Shown piece after piece: positions 44,029 to 52,093 of a stretch of DNA of 64,000 nucleotides. Every line of letters starts with the position of its first letter. Within the stretch, counting starts at the first letter, position 1. The translations under genes were made by a program, and so were the position numbers. This stretch comes from Streptomyces sp. AM 4-1-1 (GTDB lineage: Bacteria; Actinomycetota; Actinomycetes; Streptomycetales; Streptomycetaceae), in contig NZ_CP119145.1 in assembly GCF_029167625.1 (NCBI RefSeq), forward strand, positions 5,766,001-5,830,000. Reading direction: 5' to 3'. A model generated the notes under the pieces. It did not search any database and had not been told where the DNA came from. It saw only the letters and a program-made list of their open reading frames with translations.

Positions 44029-45333
44029 TCACGGAGCGGGTCCGGGCAGCGGCTGGGGCGGCCGGGGCCCCTCGTAACGGCCACTGGGGCGCATGCGCAG
44101 CGGCCGTTCCGCGTACTCCTCCAGTGCGTGTGCGATCCAGCCCGCCGTACGGGCCACCGCGAACACCGTTTCCCCCGCCTCCGCGGGCATGCGGGCGGAC
44201 ACCGAGAGTACGGCGAGCGCGAGATCGACATTGGCGTGCAGCGGGACGTGGCGGGCGGTCGTGGTGACCACGTCACGGGCGGCCTCCAGGGCGGACGCGG
44301 CCCACGGCACCCGCGCGAGCAGGTCGAACAGTGTCCGGGCGCGCGGGTCCTCACCCGTGTAGAGACGGTGGCCGAGTCCGGGCACCCCGCGTCCCGCGCG
44401 CAGATGGTCCGACACCACGGGAGCGGCGCCGCCCCGTTCCAGCACCTCGGCCAGCATCCGGTGCGCCAGGCCGCTCGCCGCGCCGTGCAGCGGCCCCTCC
44501 AGCACTCCGAGGCCCGCCGAGACCACGGCGTACGGATGGGCGCGGGCGGACGCGGCGAACCGGGCGGCCAGGGTCGACGCGGCCAGATCGTGGTCGATCA
44601 GCAGGGCAAGTGCCGTGTCCAGCACGGCGAGCGAGGCGTCGTCGGCCGGACGCGCGGTGAGGCTCGACCAGAGCCGACGGGCGGACCCGCCACCGCCGTC
44701 CCCACCGCCGCGGTCCCCGTCGTCGTCCGGGCCCCCGCCCGGCCCCTCGGCCGACAGGGCGCCGACCAGCGTCGGGATCAGGTTCCGCGCGCCCGCGAGC
44801 ACCGCGCCGGGCGAGAGGTCGAAGCGCAGCGGATCGGCTGCCGCCGCAGCGACGACCGCCACCCGCAGCCGGTCCGTGGAGCCGCTGTGCGCGGGCAGCG
44901 CGCCGACCGCTCGCCGTGCGGCGTCCAGTGCCTCGGCCGGCGCGGTGAAGCGGATGCCCGGCCGCAGTTCGCCGGTCCACAGCCACTCGGCGACCTCCTC
45001 GTAGCTGTGCCGGCGGGCCAGTTCGGTGGCGTCGACGCCCCGGAAGTAGTAGCGGTCGCCTTCGACGAGTGTGATCGCGGTACGGAAGACCAGGTCACCG
45101 GCGGCCGGGGAGGGCTCTCTGCGCCCCGTACGCCTGGCCAGCGCGTCCACCTCGGCGGCGTCGAACGTGCTGCCGCGCCCCCCTGGCGCCCGCTCACTGC
45201 TCAACTGGCCACGGCTGACGTACGCGTAGACCGTTTCCGGTTTCACCCCCAACCGCTCGGCCGTCTCCCGGGTGGTGAGCCGACGGGCCACCGGTGGGCC
45301 GCTGTCGCCGCCACTTCTCTCTTGATCCGTCAC
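44029..45333 (-). CDS. Helix-turn-helix/citrate synthase fusion protein
   Basis: A 434-residue protein from GTG 45333. Residues ~16-68 form a MerR/excisionase-like helix-turn-helix: RLTTRETAERLGVKPETVYA, then YVSRGQLSSERAPGGRGSTF. The rest is a citrate synthase fold. Active-site positions are His283 in GPLHGAAS, His322 in GLGHRLYTGEDPR and Asp370 in ANVDLAL, all retained. A Gly/Asp-rich insertion (DDDGDRGGGDGGGG) sits near residues 195-215. It is divergent from a second citrate synthase gene across a perfect palindrome. A role as a DNA-binding regulator sensing a citrate synthase substrate is inference; it may also be an enzyme. Confidence 0.87.
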   Translation of the reverse strand: MTDQERSGGDSGPPVARRLTTRETAERLGVKPETVYAYVSRGQLSSERAPGGRGSTFDAAEVDALARRTGRREPSPAAGDLVFRTAITLVEGDRYYFRGVDATELARRHSYEEVAEWLWTGELRPGIRFTAPAEALDAARRAVGALPAHSGSTDRLRVAVVAAAAADPLRFDLSPGAVLAGARNLIPTLVGALSAEGPGGGPDDDGDRGGGDGGGGSARRLWSSLTARPADDASLAVLDTALALLIDHDLAASTLAARFAASARAHPYAVVSAGLGVLEGPLHGAASGLAHRMLAEVLERGGAAPVVSDHLRAGRGVPGLGHRLYTGEDPRARTLFDLLARVPWAASALEAARDVVTTTARHVPLHANVDLALAVLSVSARMPAEAGETVFAVARTAGWIAHALEEYAERPLRMRPSGRYEGPRPPQPLPGPAP

Positions 45334-45350
45334 GCTGCCTCACAGTACAC

Positions 45351-45369
45351 ATATTGATTCAATCAATAT
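45351..45369. promoter_or_regulatory. Perfect 19-bp palindrome between the divergent citrate synthase genes
   Basis: ATATTGATT C AATCAATAT: two perfect 9-bp arms around one base, AT-rich in a very GC-rich region. A consensus -35 TTGACA (45369-45374) for the rightward gene starts at its last base. It lies 18 bp before the start of the HTH-citrate synthase gene. It is a likely operator for both genes. Confidence 0.75.
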
Positions 45370-45375
45370 TGACAA

Positions 45376-45389
45376 GGTTGGAGTCAACC
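45376..45389 (+). promoter_or_regulatory. Second short inverted repeat in the citrate synthase promoter region
   Basis: GGTTG GAGT CAACC: 5-bp arms within the spacer downstream of the TTGACA hexamer. It may be a second half of the control region or chance. Confidence 0.35.
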
Positions 45390-45455
45390 ATGGATGGTCG
45401 AATCAAGTTACGGATGAACCGCGAACGATCCTCGGAACGACCCCTGGAGGGCGAC

Positions 45456-46634
45456 ATGGCCACCATCGGCGACACCGGAGCCACCGGCGTCAGGAACCCG
45501 CTCGACGTACCTCGCGGCCTGGCCGGGGTGGTCGTCACCGACACCGCTCTCGGAGACGTCCGGGGGCGCGAAGGGTTCTACCACTACCGGCAGTTCTCGG
45601 CCCTCGAGCTCGCGCGGACCCGCTCCTTCGAGGACGTCTGGTACCTGATGTTCCACGGTGAGCTGCCCGACCGGGGCGCCCGCGACGGGTTCGCCGCCCG
45701 CGTCGCGCCCCTGCGTCACCTGCCCGAGGAAGTGCGGGAGGCGCTGCCCGCGATAGCGCGGTCAGGCTCCGTCTCCGGCCCGCTCGCCGGACTGCGTACC
45801 ACCCTCTCGCTGCTCGGGGCCACGGCCGGCCTCCGGCCCGTCTACGACATCGACGCCGGACAGCGCCGGGAGGACGCCCTCGCCCTCTGCGCGGCCGTAC
45901 CCACCGCGCTCACCGCACTGCACCGGCTGAGCCAGGGGCTGGAGCCCGTCGAACCGCGTGACGACCTTCCGTACGCGGCCAACTACCTCCACATGCTGAC
46001 CGGAAGCGCGCCGGACGCCGAGCGGACCCGGGCCGTCGAGCGCTATCTCGTGTCCACGATCGACCACGGCTTCAACGCCTCCACGTTCACCGCCCGCGTC
46101 GTGGCCTCCACCGGCGCCGATGTCGCCGCCTGCCTGGTCGCCGCGATCGGCGCGCTCTCCGGGCCGCTGCACGGCGGAGCGCCGAGCCGGGCCCTGGACA
46201 CCCTGGACGCGATCGGGACCCCGGACCGGATCGACGGCTGGATTCGTGACCGGGTGCTCGCCGGGGAGCGGATCATGGGCTTCGGACACCCTGTCTACCG
46301 CACCGAGGACCCTCGCTCCCGGATGCTGCGGGACATCGCGCGGGGCTTCGGCGGCCCGCTCGTCGACCTCGCGGTCGAGGTCGAGCGACAGGTGGAGACG
46401 ATCCTCGCCGAGCTGAAACCCGGCCGCGAACTGCACACCAACGTCGAGTTCTACGCGGGCGTCGTCATGGAGCTGTGCGGGCTGCCGCGCACCATGTTCA
46501 CGCCGACCTTCTGCGCGGCGCGGGTGGTCGGCTGGAGCGCCAATATCCTGGAGCAGGCGGAGGACTCGAAGATCATCCGTCCGGCGGCGCGCTATGTCGG
46601 CGCACCCCCGCCGCAGCCCGTCCCGGCGCTCTGA
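45456..46634 (+). CDS. Citrate synthase family protein
   Basis: A 392-residue citrate synthase-fold protein, which condenses oxaloacetate with acetyl-CoA or a relative such as propionyl-CoA. The two catalytic His are His239 (GPLHGGAP) and His278 (GFGHPVYRTEDPR). The residue corresponding to the catalytic Asp of the classical enzyme is Glu331 (TNVEFYAGVV). Oxaloacetate-binding Arg candidates are present in the C-terminal part. ATG 45456 has GGAGG at 45446-45450. The COG0523 gene starts 21 nt after the stop, so the two are probably one operon. Methylcitrate or other specificity cannot be excluded. Confidence 0.88.
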   Translation: MATIGDTGATGVRNPLDVPRGLAGVVVTDTALGDVRGREGFYHYRQFSALELARTRSFEDVWYLMFHGELPDRGARDGFAARVAPLRHLPEEVREALPAIARSGSVSGPLAGLRTTLSLLGATAGLRPVYDIDAGQRREDALALCAAVPTALTALHRLSQGLEPVEPRDDLPYAANYLHMLTGSAPDAERTRAVERYLVSTIDHGFNASTFTARVVASTGADVAACLVAAIGALSGPLHGGAPSRALDTLDAIGTPDRIDGWIRDRVLAGERIMGFGHPVYRTEDPRSRMLRDIARGFGGPLVDLAVEVERQVETILAELKPGRELHTNVEFYAGVVMELCGLPRTMFTPTFCAARVVGWSANILEQAEDSKIIRPAARYVGAPPPQPVPAL

Positions 46635-46655
46635 CCCCTCGGAGAAAGGCCCCCG

Positions 46656-47819
46656 TTGTCCTCGTCGATCACGCCGCCCCGCAAGCAGATCCCGGTCATC
46701 GTCCTCGCGGGCTTCCTGGGCTCCGGGAAGACCACGCTGCTCAACCACCTGCTGAGGCACCGGGCGGGCAACCGGATCGGTGTGATCGTCAATGACTTCG
46801 GGGCCATCAAGATCGACGCGATGACGGTCTCCGGACAGGTCGGCTCGACCGTGTCGCTCGGCAACGGCTGTCTGTGCTGCGCCGTCGACGCGAGCGAACT
46901 CGACACCTTCCTGGGGAAACTGACCGGCCCGGCCGCTCGCCTCGACGTGATCGTCATCGAGGCGAGCGGCCTCGCCGAGCCCCAGGAACTCGTGCGCATG
47001 CTCCTGGCCAGCGACGATCCGCACATCGTGTACGGGGGACTGGTGGAAGTCGTCGACGCGGCGGAGTTCGGGCGCACCCGGCGGCGCCACCCCGAGATCG
47101 ACCGCCATCTCGCCGTCGCCGACCTCGTGGTGCTCAACAAGACGGACCGGATCGACGAGGCGGAGGAGGACCGGCTACGGTCCCTCGTCGAGGCGATGGG
47201 CAGCGGGGCGGCCGTCATCTCCGCGACCCACGGCCGGATCGATCCGGAACTCCTCTTCGATCCCGCCCACCGGCCGGATGCCGACGAGAAGGTCCGTCAG
47301 CTCACCTTCGAGGATCTGCTCCAGGCGGAGCGCGAGCACGAGCGGGAGCGCGAGCGGGAGCGGGCGAGCGACGGGCAGTCGGGTGGCGGGCACGGGCACC
47401 ATCCGCACGCGGCGTACGAGAGCGTCGCGTTCACCGCCGACGTACCGATGAGTCCCCGCCGTTTCATGGCCTTCCTGGACTCCCGGCCCGAGGGTCTGTA
47501 CCGGATCAAGGGATTCGTGGACTTCGGCCCCGGCGATCCCCGGCACAGCTACGCCCTGCACGCGGTCGGCAGATTCCTCCGGTTCGTCCCGCAGCCGTGG
47601 GCACGGGACGAACCCCGCCTCACCCAGCTGGTGCTGATCGGTACCGGCCTGGACGCGCCCGCGCTCTCCGCGCGGCTCGCCGACTGCCGGGAGAGCGGTA
47701 CGTCCTCGTCGGGCGCCCCTCGGAGCATCCCGCAGGACATCCCGCAGGACGCCGACGCTCTGGAACAGAGCATGTGGGGCGTCCTGCGGTACGTACAACA
47801 GCCTGACGACGAGGCGTAG
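46656..47819 (+). CDS. CobW/COG0523 family GTPase, putative metal chaperone
   Basis: A 387-residue G3E GTPase. The P-loop is GFLGSGKTTLLN near the N-terminus; the metal-binding CLCC motif follows in GNGCLCCAVD. EASGLAEP, NKTDRID and the C-terminal CobW_C domain (ESVAFTADVPMSPRRFMAFL onward) complete it. An insertion rich in Glu/Arg (EREHERERERERER) and His (GGGHGHHPHAAYE) lies near 227-252, typical of zinc chaperones. The start is TTG 46656 with GGAGAAAGG upstream. Members deliver zinc or cobalt to client proteins. Coupling with a citrate synthase gene is unusual; the client is unknown. Confidence 0.87.
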   Translation: MSSSITPPRKQIPVIVLAGFLGSGKTTLLNHLLRHRAGNRIGVIVNDFGAIKIDAMTVSGQVGSTVSLGNGCLCCAVDASELDTFLGKLTGPAARLDVIVIEASGLAEPQELVRMLLASDDPHIVYGGLVEVVDAAEFGRTRRRHPEIDRHLAVADLVVLNKTDRIDEAEEDRLRSLVEAMGSGAAVISATHGRIDPELLFDPAHRPDADEKVRQLTFEDLLQAEREHERERERERASDGQSGGGHGHHPHAAYESVAFTADVPMSPRRFMAFLDSRPEGLYRIKGFVDFGPGDPRHSYALHAVGRFLRFVPQPWARDEPRLTQLVLIGTGLDAPALSARLADCRESGTSSSGAPRSIPQDIPQDADALEQSMWGVLRYVQQPDDEA

Positions 47820-47833
47820 CGCACGCGCAACGC

Positions 47834-47970
47834 AGGCACGCACGACGCGTAGGCACGCACGTCAGGTCCGCGCCGCCTTCGGCCGGCCATGCGTCTCCTC
47901 CCGCACGACAGGACCGGCGGCCGTGCGCGTACGACGGCCGGACGTGTACGACGACCGTGCGCGTACGACG
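47834..47970. repeat. Short direct repeats between cobW-like gene and parC
   Basis: AGGCACGCACG occurs at 47834-47844 and 47851-47861. CCGTGCGCGTACGACG occurs at 47921-47936 and 47955-47970. The area between these convergent genes contains no clear terminator; the repeats are GC-rich and short, possibly simple slippage products. Confidence 0.55.
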
Positions 47971-48014
47971 CCGGGCGTCGGCGGCGGTCTCGGCGCGGTG
48001 CGTGGCGCCCTCGG

Positions 48015-50465
48015 CTACACCGGTCCCGCGATCACCGCGACCGGCTTCGCCAGCGGTACGCCCGAGCCGTCGCGCCTCGGGTCCAGCTCGGGCAGATCCG
48101 TCGGCGTGCCGTTCTTCTGCGCGGCCCGTGCCGGCGTCTCACCCGCCCAGGCGAACACCAGGACGTCCTCGCCCTTCAGGAAGCGCTGGCAGCGCACACC
48201 CCCCGTGGCCCGGCCCTTGCGCGGATACTGGTCGAACGGCGTCAGCTTCGCCGTCACGGCGGAGTCGTCCAGGGTGCCGTGCGACCCCGCGACCGTGAAC
48301 ACCAGCGCGTCGGCGGCCGGGTCCACCGCGGTGAACGCCAGCACCTCGGCCCCGGCCGTGAGCTTGACCCCCGCCATGCCGCCCGCGGGACGGCCCTGCG
48401 GACGCACCTGCGCCGCCGGGTAACGCAGCAACTGCGCGTCGGAGGTGATGAAGACCAGATCCTCCTCGCCCGTGCGCAGTTCGACGGCGCCCACGATCCG
48501 GTCACCGTCCTTCAGGCCGATGACCTCCAGCTCCTCCTTGTTCGCCGGGTAGTCGGGCACCACCCGCTTGACGACGCCCTGGAGAGTGCCGATCGCCAGT
48601 CCCGGTGACGCCTCGTCGAGCGTGGTGAGGCAGATCAGCTCCTCGTCGGGCTCCAGCGTGAGGAATTCACCGATCGGAGCGCCACCGGAGAGGTTCGGCG
48701 CCGCGTGGGTGTCCGGCAGCTGGGGCAGATCGATCACCGAGATCCGCAGCAGCCGGCCGGTGGAGGTCACCGCGCCGACATCGCCGCGGGCCGTCGCCGG
48801 GACGGCCGAGACGATCACATCGTGCTTGGCGCGCTTCGCGTCCTCCCCGGAGACGACCGGGTCGGCGTTGGCCGTGCGCGCCAGCAGACCCGTCGAGGAG
48901 AGCAGCACCCGGCACGGGTCGTCCGCGACCTCCAGCGGCACCGAGGCGACCTGCGAACCCGCCGACTCCAGCAGCACCGTGCGCCGTTCGGTGCCGAACT
49001 TCTTCGCGACCGCGGCCAGTTCGGCGGAGACCAGCTTGCGCAGCTCGGAGTCCGACTCCAGGATGCCGGTCAGCTCGTCGATCTCCCCGTTGAGCCGGTC
49101 CCGCTCGCTCTCCAGCTCGATCCGGTCGAACCGGGTGAGCCGCCGCAGCGGTGTGTCCAGGATGTACTGGGTCTGGACCTCGCTCAGCGAGAAGTGCTCG
49201 ATCAGCCGCTCCTTCGCCTGCGCCGAGTTGTCACTGGACCGGATGAGCCGGATGACCTCGTCGATGTCGATCAGCGCGACGAGCAGACCCTCGACCAGGT
49301 GCAGCCGGTCCCGGCGCTTGGTACGGCGGAACTCGCTGCGCCGCCGCACCACTTCGAAGCGGTGGTCGAGGTAGACCTCCAGCAGCTCCTTCAGACCCAG
49401 CGTGAGCGGCTGTCCGTCGACCAGCGCCACGTTGTTGATGCCGAAGGACTCCTCCATCGGCGTCAGTTTGTAGAGCTGTTCCAGCACGGCCTCGGGCACG
49501 AAGCCGTTCTTGACCTCGACGACCAGACGCAGACCGTGCGCGCGGTCGGTGAGGTCCTTGACGTCCGCGATGCCCTGGAGCTTCTTCGCCGAGACCAGAT
49601 CCTTGATCTTGGCGATCACCTTCTCCGGGCCGACCGTGAACGGCAGTTCGGTGACGACCAGGCCCTTGCGGCGCGGAGTGACGTTCTCCACGGCGACGGT
49701 CGCGCGGATCTTGAACGTCCCGCGGCCCTTCGCGTACGCGTCCTTGATGCCGGTGAGTCCCACGATCCGGCCGCCGGTCGGCAGGTCCGGACCGGGGACG
49801 TAACGCATCAGCGTCTCCAGGTCCGCGCCCGGATGCCTGATCAGGTGGCGGGCCGCGGCGACGACCTCGCCCAGGTTGTGCGGCGGCATGTTGGTCGCCA
49901 TGCCGACCGCGATCCCGGACGCGCCGTTGACCAGGAGGTTCGGGTACGCCGCCGGAAGGACGAGCGGTTCCCGCTCCTGGCCGTCGTAGTTCGACTGGAA
50001 CCCGACGGTGTCCTCGTCGATCGACTCCGTCATCAGCGAGGTGGCGTCGGCCATGCGGCACTCGGTGTACCGCATGGCGGCGGGCGGGTCGTCGTTGCCG
50101 AGCGAGCCGAAGTTCCCGTGTCCGTCGACGAGGGGGAGCCGCATGGAGAACGGCTGCGCCATCCGCACCAGGGCGTCGTAGATCGACGCGTCGCCGTGCG
50201 GGTGCAGCTTGCCCATCACCTCGCCGACCACACGGGCGCACTTCACATAGCCGCGGTCGGGGCGCAGGCCCATCTCGTTCATCTGGTACACGATGCGGCG
50301 ATGCACCGGCTTCATGCCGTCGCGCGCGTCGGGCAGGGCCCGTGAGTAGATCACCGAGTACGCGTACTCGAGGAAGGAGCCCTGCATTTCGTCGACGACG
50401 TCGATGTCGAGGATCTTCTCCTCGAAGTCGTCCGGCGGCGGGGTCTTCGTGCTGCGGCGGGCCAT
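48015..50465 (-). CDS. parC: DNA topoisomerase IV subunit A (ParC)
   Basis: The 816-residue DNA-cleaving subunit partnering ParE. The catalytic Tyr133 lies in [44 protein letters not shown] and HNLGEVV.A are conserved. No GyrA-box (QRRGGKG) is visible at the start of the C-terminal beta-pinwheel, which supports ParC rather than GyrA. The quinolone-contact position equivalent to GyrA Ser83 is Ala93, with Asp97 retained. ATG 50465 has AAGGAG upstream on the minus strand. parE lies about 4.2 kb away on the other strand, separated by the citrate synthase and cobW genes. Confidence 0.92.
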   Translation of the reverse strand: MARRSTKTPPPDDFEEKILDIDVVDEMQGSFLEYAYSVIYSRALPDARDGMKPVHRRIVYQMNEMGLRPDRGYVKCARVVGEVMGKLHPHGDASIYDALVRMAQPFSMRLPLVDGHGNFGSLGNDDPPAAMRYTECRMADATSLMTESIDEDTVGFQSNYDGQEREPLVLPAAYPNLLVNGASGIAVGMATNMPPHNLGEVVAAARHLIRHPGADLETLMRYVPGPDLPTGGRIVGLTGIKDAYAKGRGTFKIRATVAVENVTPRRKGLVVTELPFTVGPEKVIAKIKDLVSAKKLQGIADVKDLTDRAHGLRLVVEVKNGFVPEAVLEQLYKLTPMEESFGINNVALVDGQPLTLGLKELLEVYLDHRFEVVRRRSEFRRTKRRDRLHLVEGLLVALIDIDEVIRLIRSSDNSAQAKERLIEHFSLSEVQTQYILDTPLRRLTRFDRIELESERDRLNGEIDELTGILESDSELRKLVSAELAAVAKKFGTERRTVLLESAGSQVASVPLEVADDPCRVLLSSTGLLARTANADPVVSGEDAKRAKHDVIVSAVPATARGDVGAVTSTGRLLRISVIDLPQLPDTHAAPNLSGGAPIGEFLTLEPDEELICLTTLDEASPGLAIGTLQGVVKRVVPDYPANKEELEVIGLKDGDRIVGAVELRTGEEDLVFITSDAQLLRYPAAQVRPQGRPAGGMAGVKLTAGAEVLAFTAVDPAADALVFTVAGSHGTLDDSAVTAKLTPFDQYPRKGRATGGVRCQRFLKGEDVLVFAWAGETPARAAQKNGTPTDLPELDPRRDGSGVPLAKPVAVIAGPV

Positions 50466-50680
50466 CGCTGCTGCGACTCCTTCACAGATTCTGTTCGGGC
50501 AACCTCTGGTTCTGACGCCGACCATTGTGGACCGCCGCACTGACAACGCCGACCTCGACCCGTCCCAAGCGCTCTTTCCCGCGAACTTCCACGGGTACGG
50601 GAACTTCGCCAGGCCCCGGTGCGCTTGCTTACAGTGGCAGGTCTCGCATCACATCCAGTATCGCGATCGAAGGGACGTAC

Positions 50681-52093
50681 ATGCCCATGGGTCACACGGC
50701 CACCGCTCAGGCCGGTTCCGGCGGCTTGACAGCGACCGAGCACCGCCTGGCCAACGGCCTGCGCGTGGTGCTCTCCGAGGACCATCTGACCCCGGTCGCC
50801 GCGGTCTGCCTCTGGTACGACGTCGGTTCCCGACACGAGGTCAAGGGACGCACCGGCCTGGCTCACCTTTTCGAGCACCTGATGTTCCAGGGCTCGGGCC
50901 AGGTCAAGGGGAACGGCCACTTCGAGCTGGTACAGGGGGCCGGCGGTTCACTCAACGGGACCACCAGCTTCGAGCGCACCAACTACTTCGAGACCATGCC
51001 CACGCACCAGCTGGAGCTGGCCCTGTGGCTCGAGGCCGACCGGATGGGCTCGCTGCTCGCCGCGCTCGACGAGGAGTCCATGGAGAACCAGCGTGACGTC
51101 GTCAAGAACGAGCGCCGTCAGCGCTACGACAACGTCCCCTACGGCACGGCGTTCGAGAGGCTGACTGCCCTCGCGTACCCGGAGGGCCACCCGTACCACC
51201 ACACCCCGATCGGCTCCATGGCCGATCTGGACGCGGCGACCCTCGACGACGCGCGGACCTTCTTCCGCACGTACTACGCGCCGAACAACGCCGTGCTCTC
51301 CGTCGTCGGCGACATCGATCCCGAGCAGACGCTCGTCTGGATCGAGAAGTACTTCGGCTCGATCCCGTCCCACGACGGCAAGCAGCCGCCGCGCGGCGGC
51401 GAGCTGCCCGGGACCATGGGCGGGCAGCTGCGCGAGGAGGTGCGCGAGGAGGTCCCGGCGCGTGCGCTGATGGCCGCGTACCGGCTGCCGCACGACGGCA
51501 CCCGGGAGTGCGACGCCGCCGACCTGGCGCTGACCGTGCTGGGCGGCGGGGAGTCCTCCCGGCTGCACAACCGGCTGGTCCGCCGTGACCGTACGGCGGT
51601 CGCGGCCGGATTCGGACTGCTCAGGCTCTCCGGAGCGCCCTCGCTCGGCTGGCTGGACGTCAAGACGTCCGGCGGCGTCGAGGTGGAGCGGATCGAGGCG
51701 GCGGTCGACGAAGAGCTGGCCAGGTTCGCCGCCGAGGGGCCCACGCCGGAGGAAATGGAACGGGCCCAGGCGCAGTTGGAGCGCGAGTGGCTGGACCGGC
51801 TCGGTACGGTCGCGGGCCGCGCCGACGAACTCTGCCGGTACGCCGTGCTGTTCGGGGACCCGCAGCTGGCGCTGACCGCCGTGGCACGGGTGCTCGACGT
51901 CACGGCGGACGAGGTGAAGGCGGCCGCGGCGGCCCAGCTGCGGCCCGACAACCGCGCGGTCCTCGTGTACGAGCCCGTCGAAGGCGCTGACAGCGCCGAG
52001 GACACCGGCAGCGCCGAAGGCGCGGAGACCGCCGAATCCACCGACGGCGCCTCCGCCGAGGGCACCGACACGCACGAAGGGGCGGACAAGTGA
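50681..52093 (+). CDS. M16-family zinc peptidase, catalytic partner
   Basis: A 470-residue M16B-type peptidase. The inverted zinc motif HLFEHLMF lies near residues 65-72. The usual distal Glu lies in the following helix (ENQRDVVKNERRQRYDNVPY). These proteins often work as heterodimers with a partner that lacks the zinc site; that partner is encoded next. The C-terminus is an acidic Glu/Asp/Gly/Thr tail of about 45 residues. ATG 50681 has GAAGGGA upstream. The stop overlaps the next start in GTGA, so the two genes are translationally coupled. It is divergent from parC. Confidence 0.88.
   Translation: MPMGHTATAQAGSGGLTATEHRLANGLRVVLSEDHLTPVAAVCLWYDVGSRHEVKGRTGLAHLFEHLMFQGSGQVKGNGHFELVQGAGGSLNGTTSFERTNYFETMPTHQLELALWLEADRMGSLLAALDEESMENQRDVVKNERRQRYDNVPYGTAFERLTALAYPEGHPYHHTPIGSMADLDAATLDDARTFFRTYYAPNNAVLSVVGDIDPEQTLVWIEKYFGSIPSHDGKQPPRGGELPGTMGGQLREEVREEVPARALMAAYRLPHDGTRECDAADLALTVLGGGESSRLHNRLVRRDRTAVAAGFGLLRLSGAPSLGWLDVKTSGGVEVERIEAAVDEELARFAAEGPTPEEMERAQAQLEREWLDRLGTVAGRADELCRYAVLFGDPQLALTAVARVLDVTADEVKAAAAAQLRPDNRAVLVYEPVEGADSAEDTGSAEGAETAESTDGASAEGTDTHEGADK

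Noticed and set aside
47820..48014. Terminator between the cobW-like gene and parC
   Set aside because: Only short direct repeats and imperfect inverted repeats occur; no stem of convincing length was found.
48015..50465. Calling this gene gyrA
   Set aside because: No GyrA-box is visible in the C-terminal domain and the neighbour set matches the Streptomyces parC locus, so ParC is preferred.
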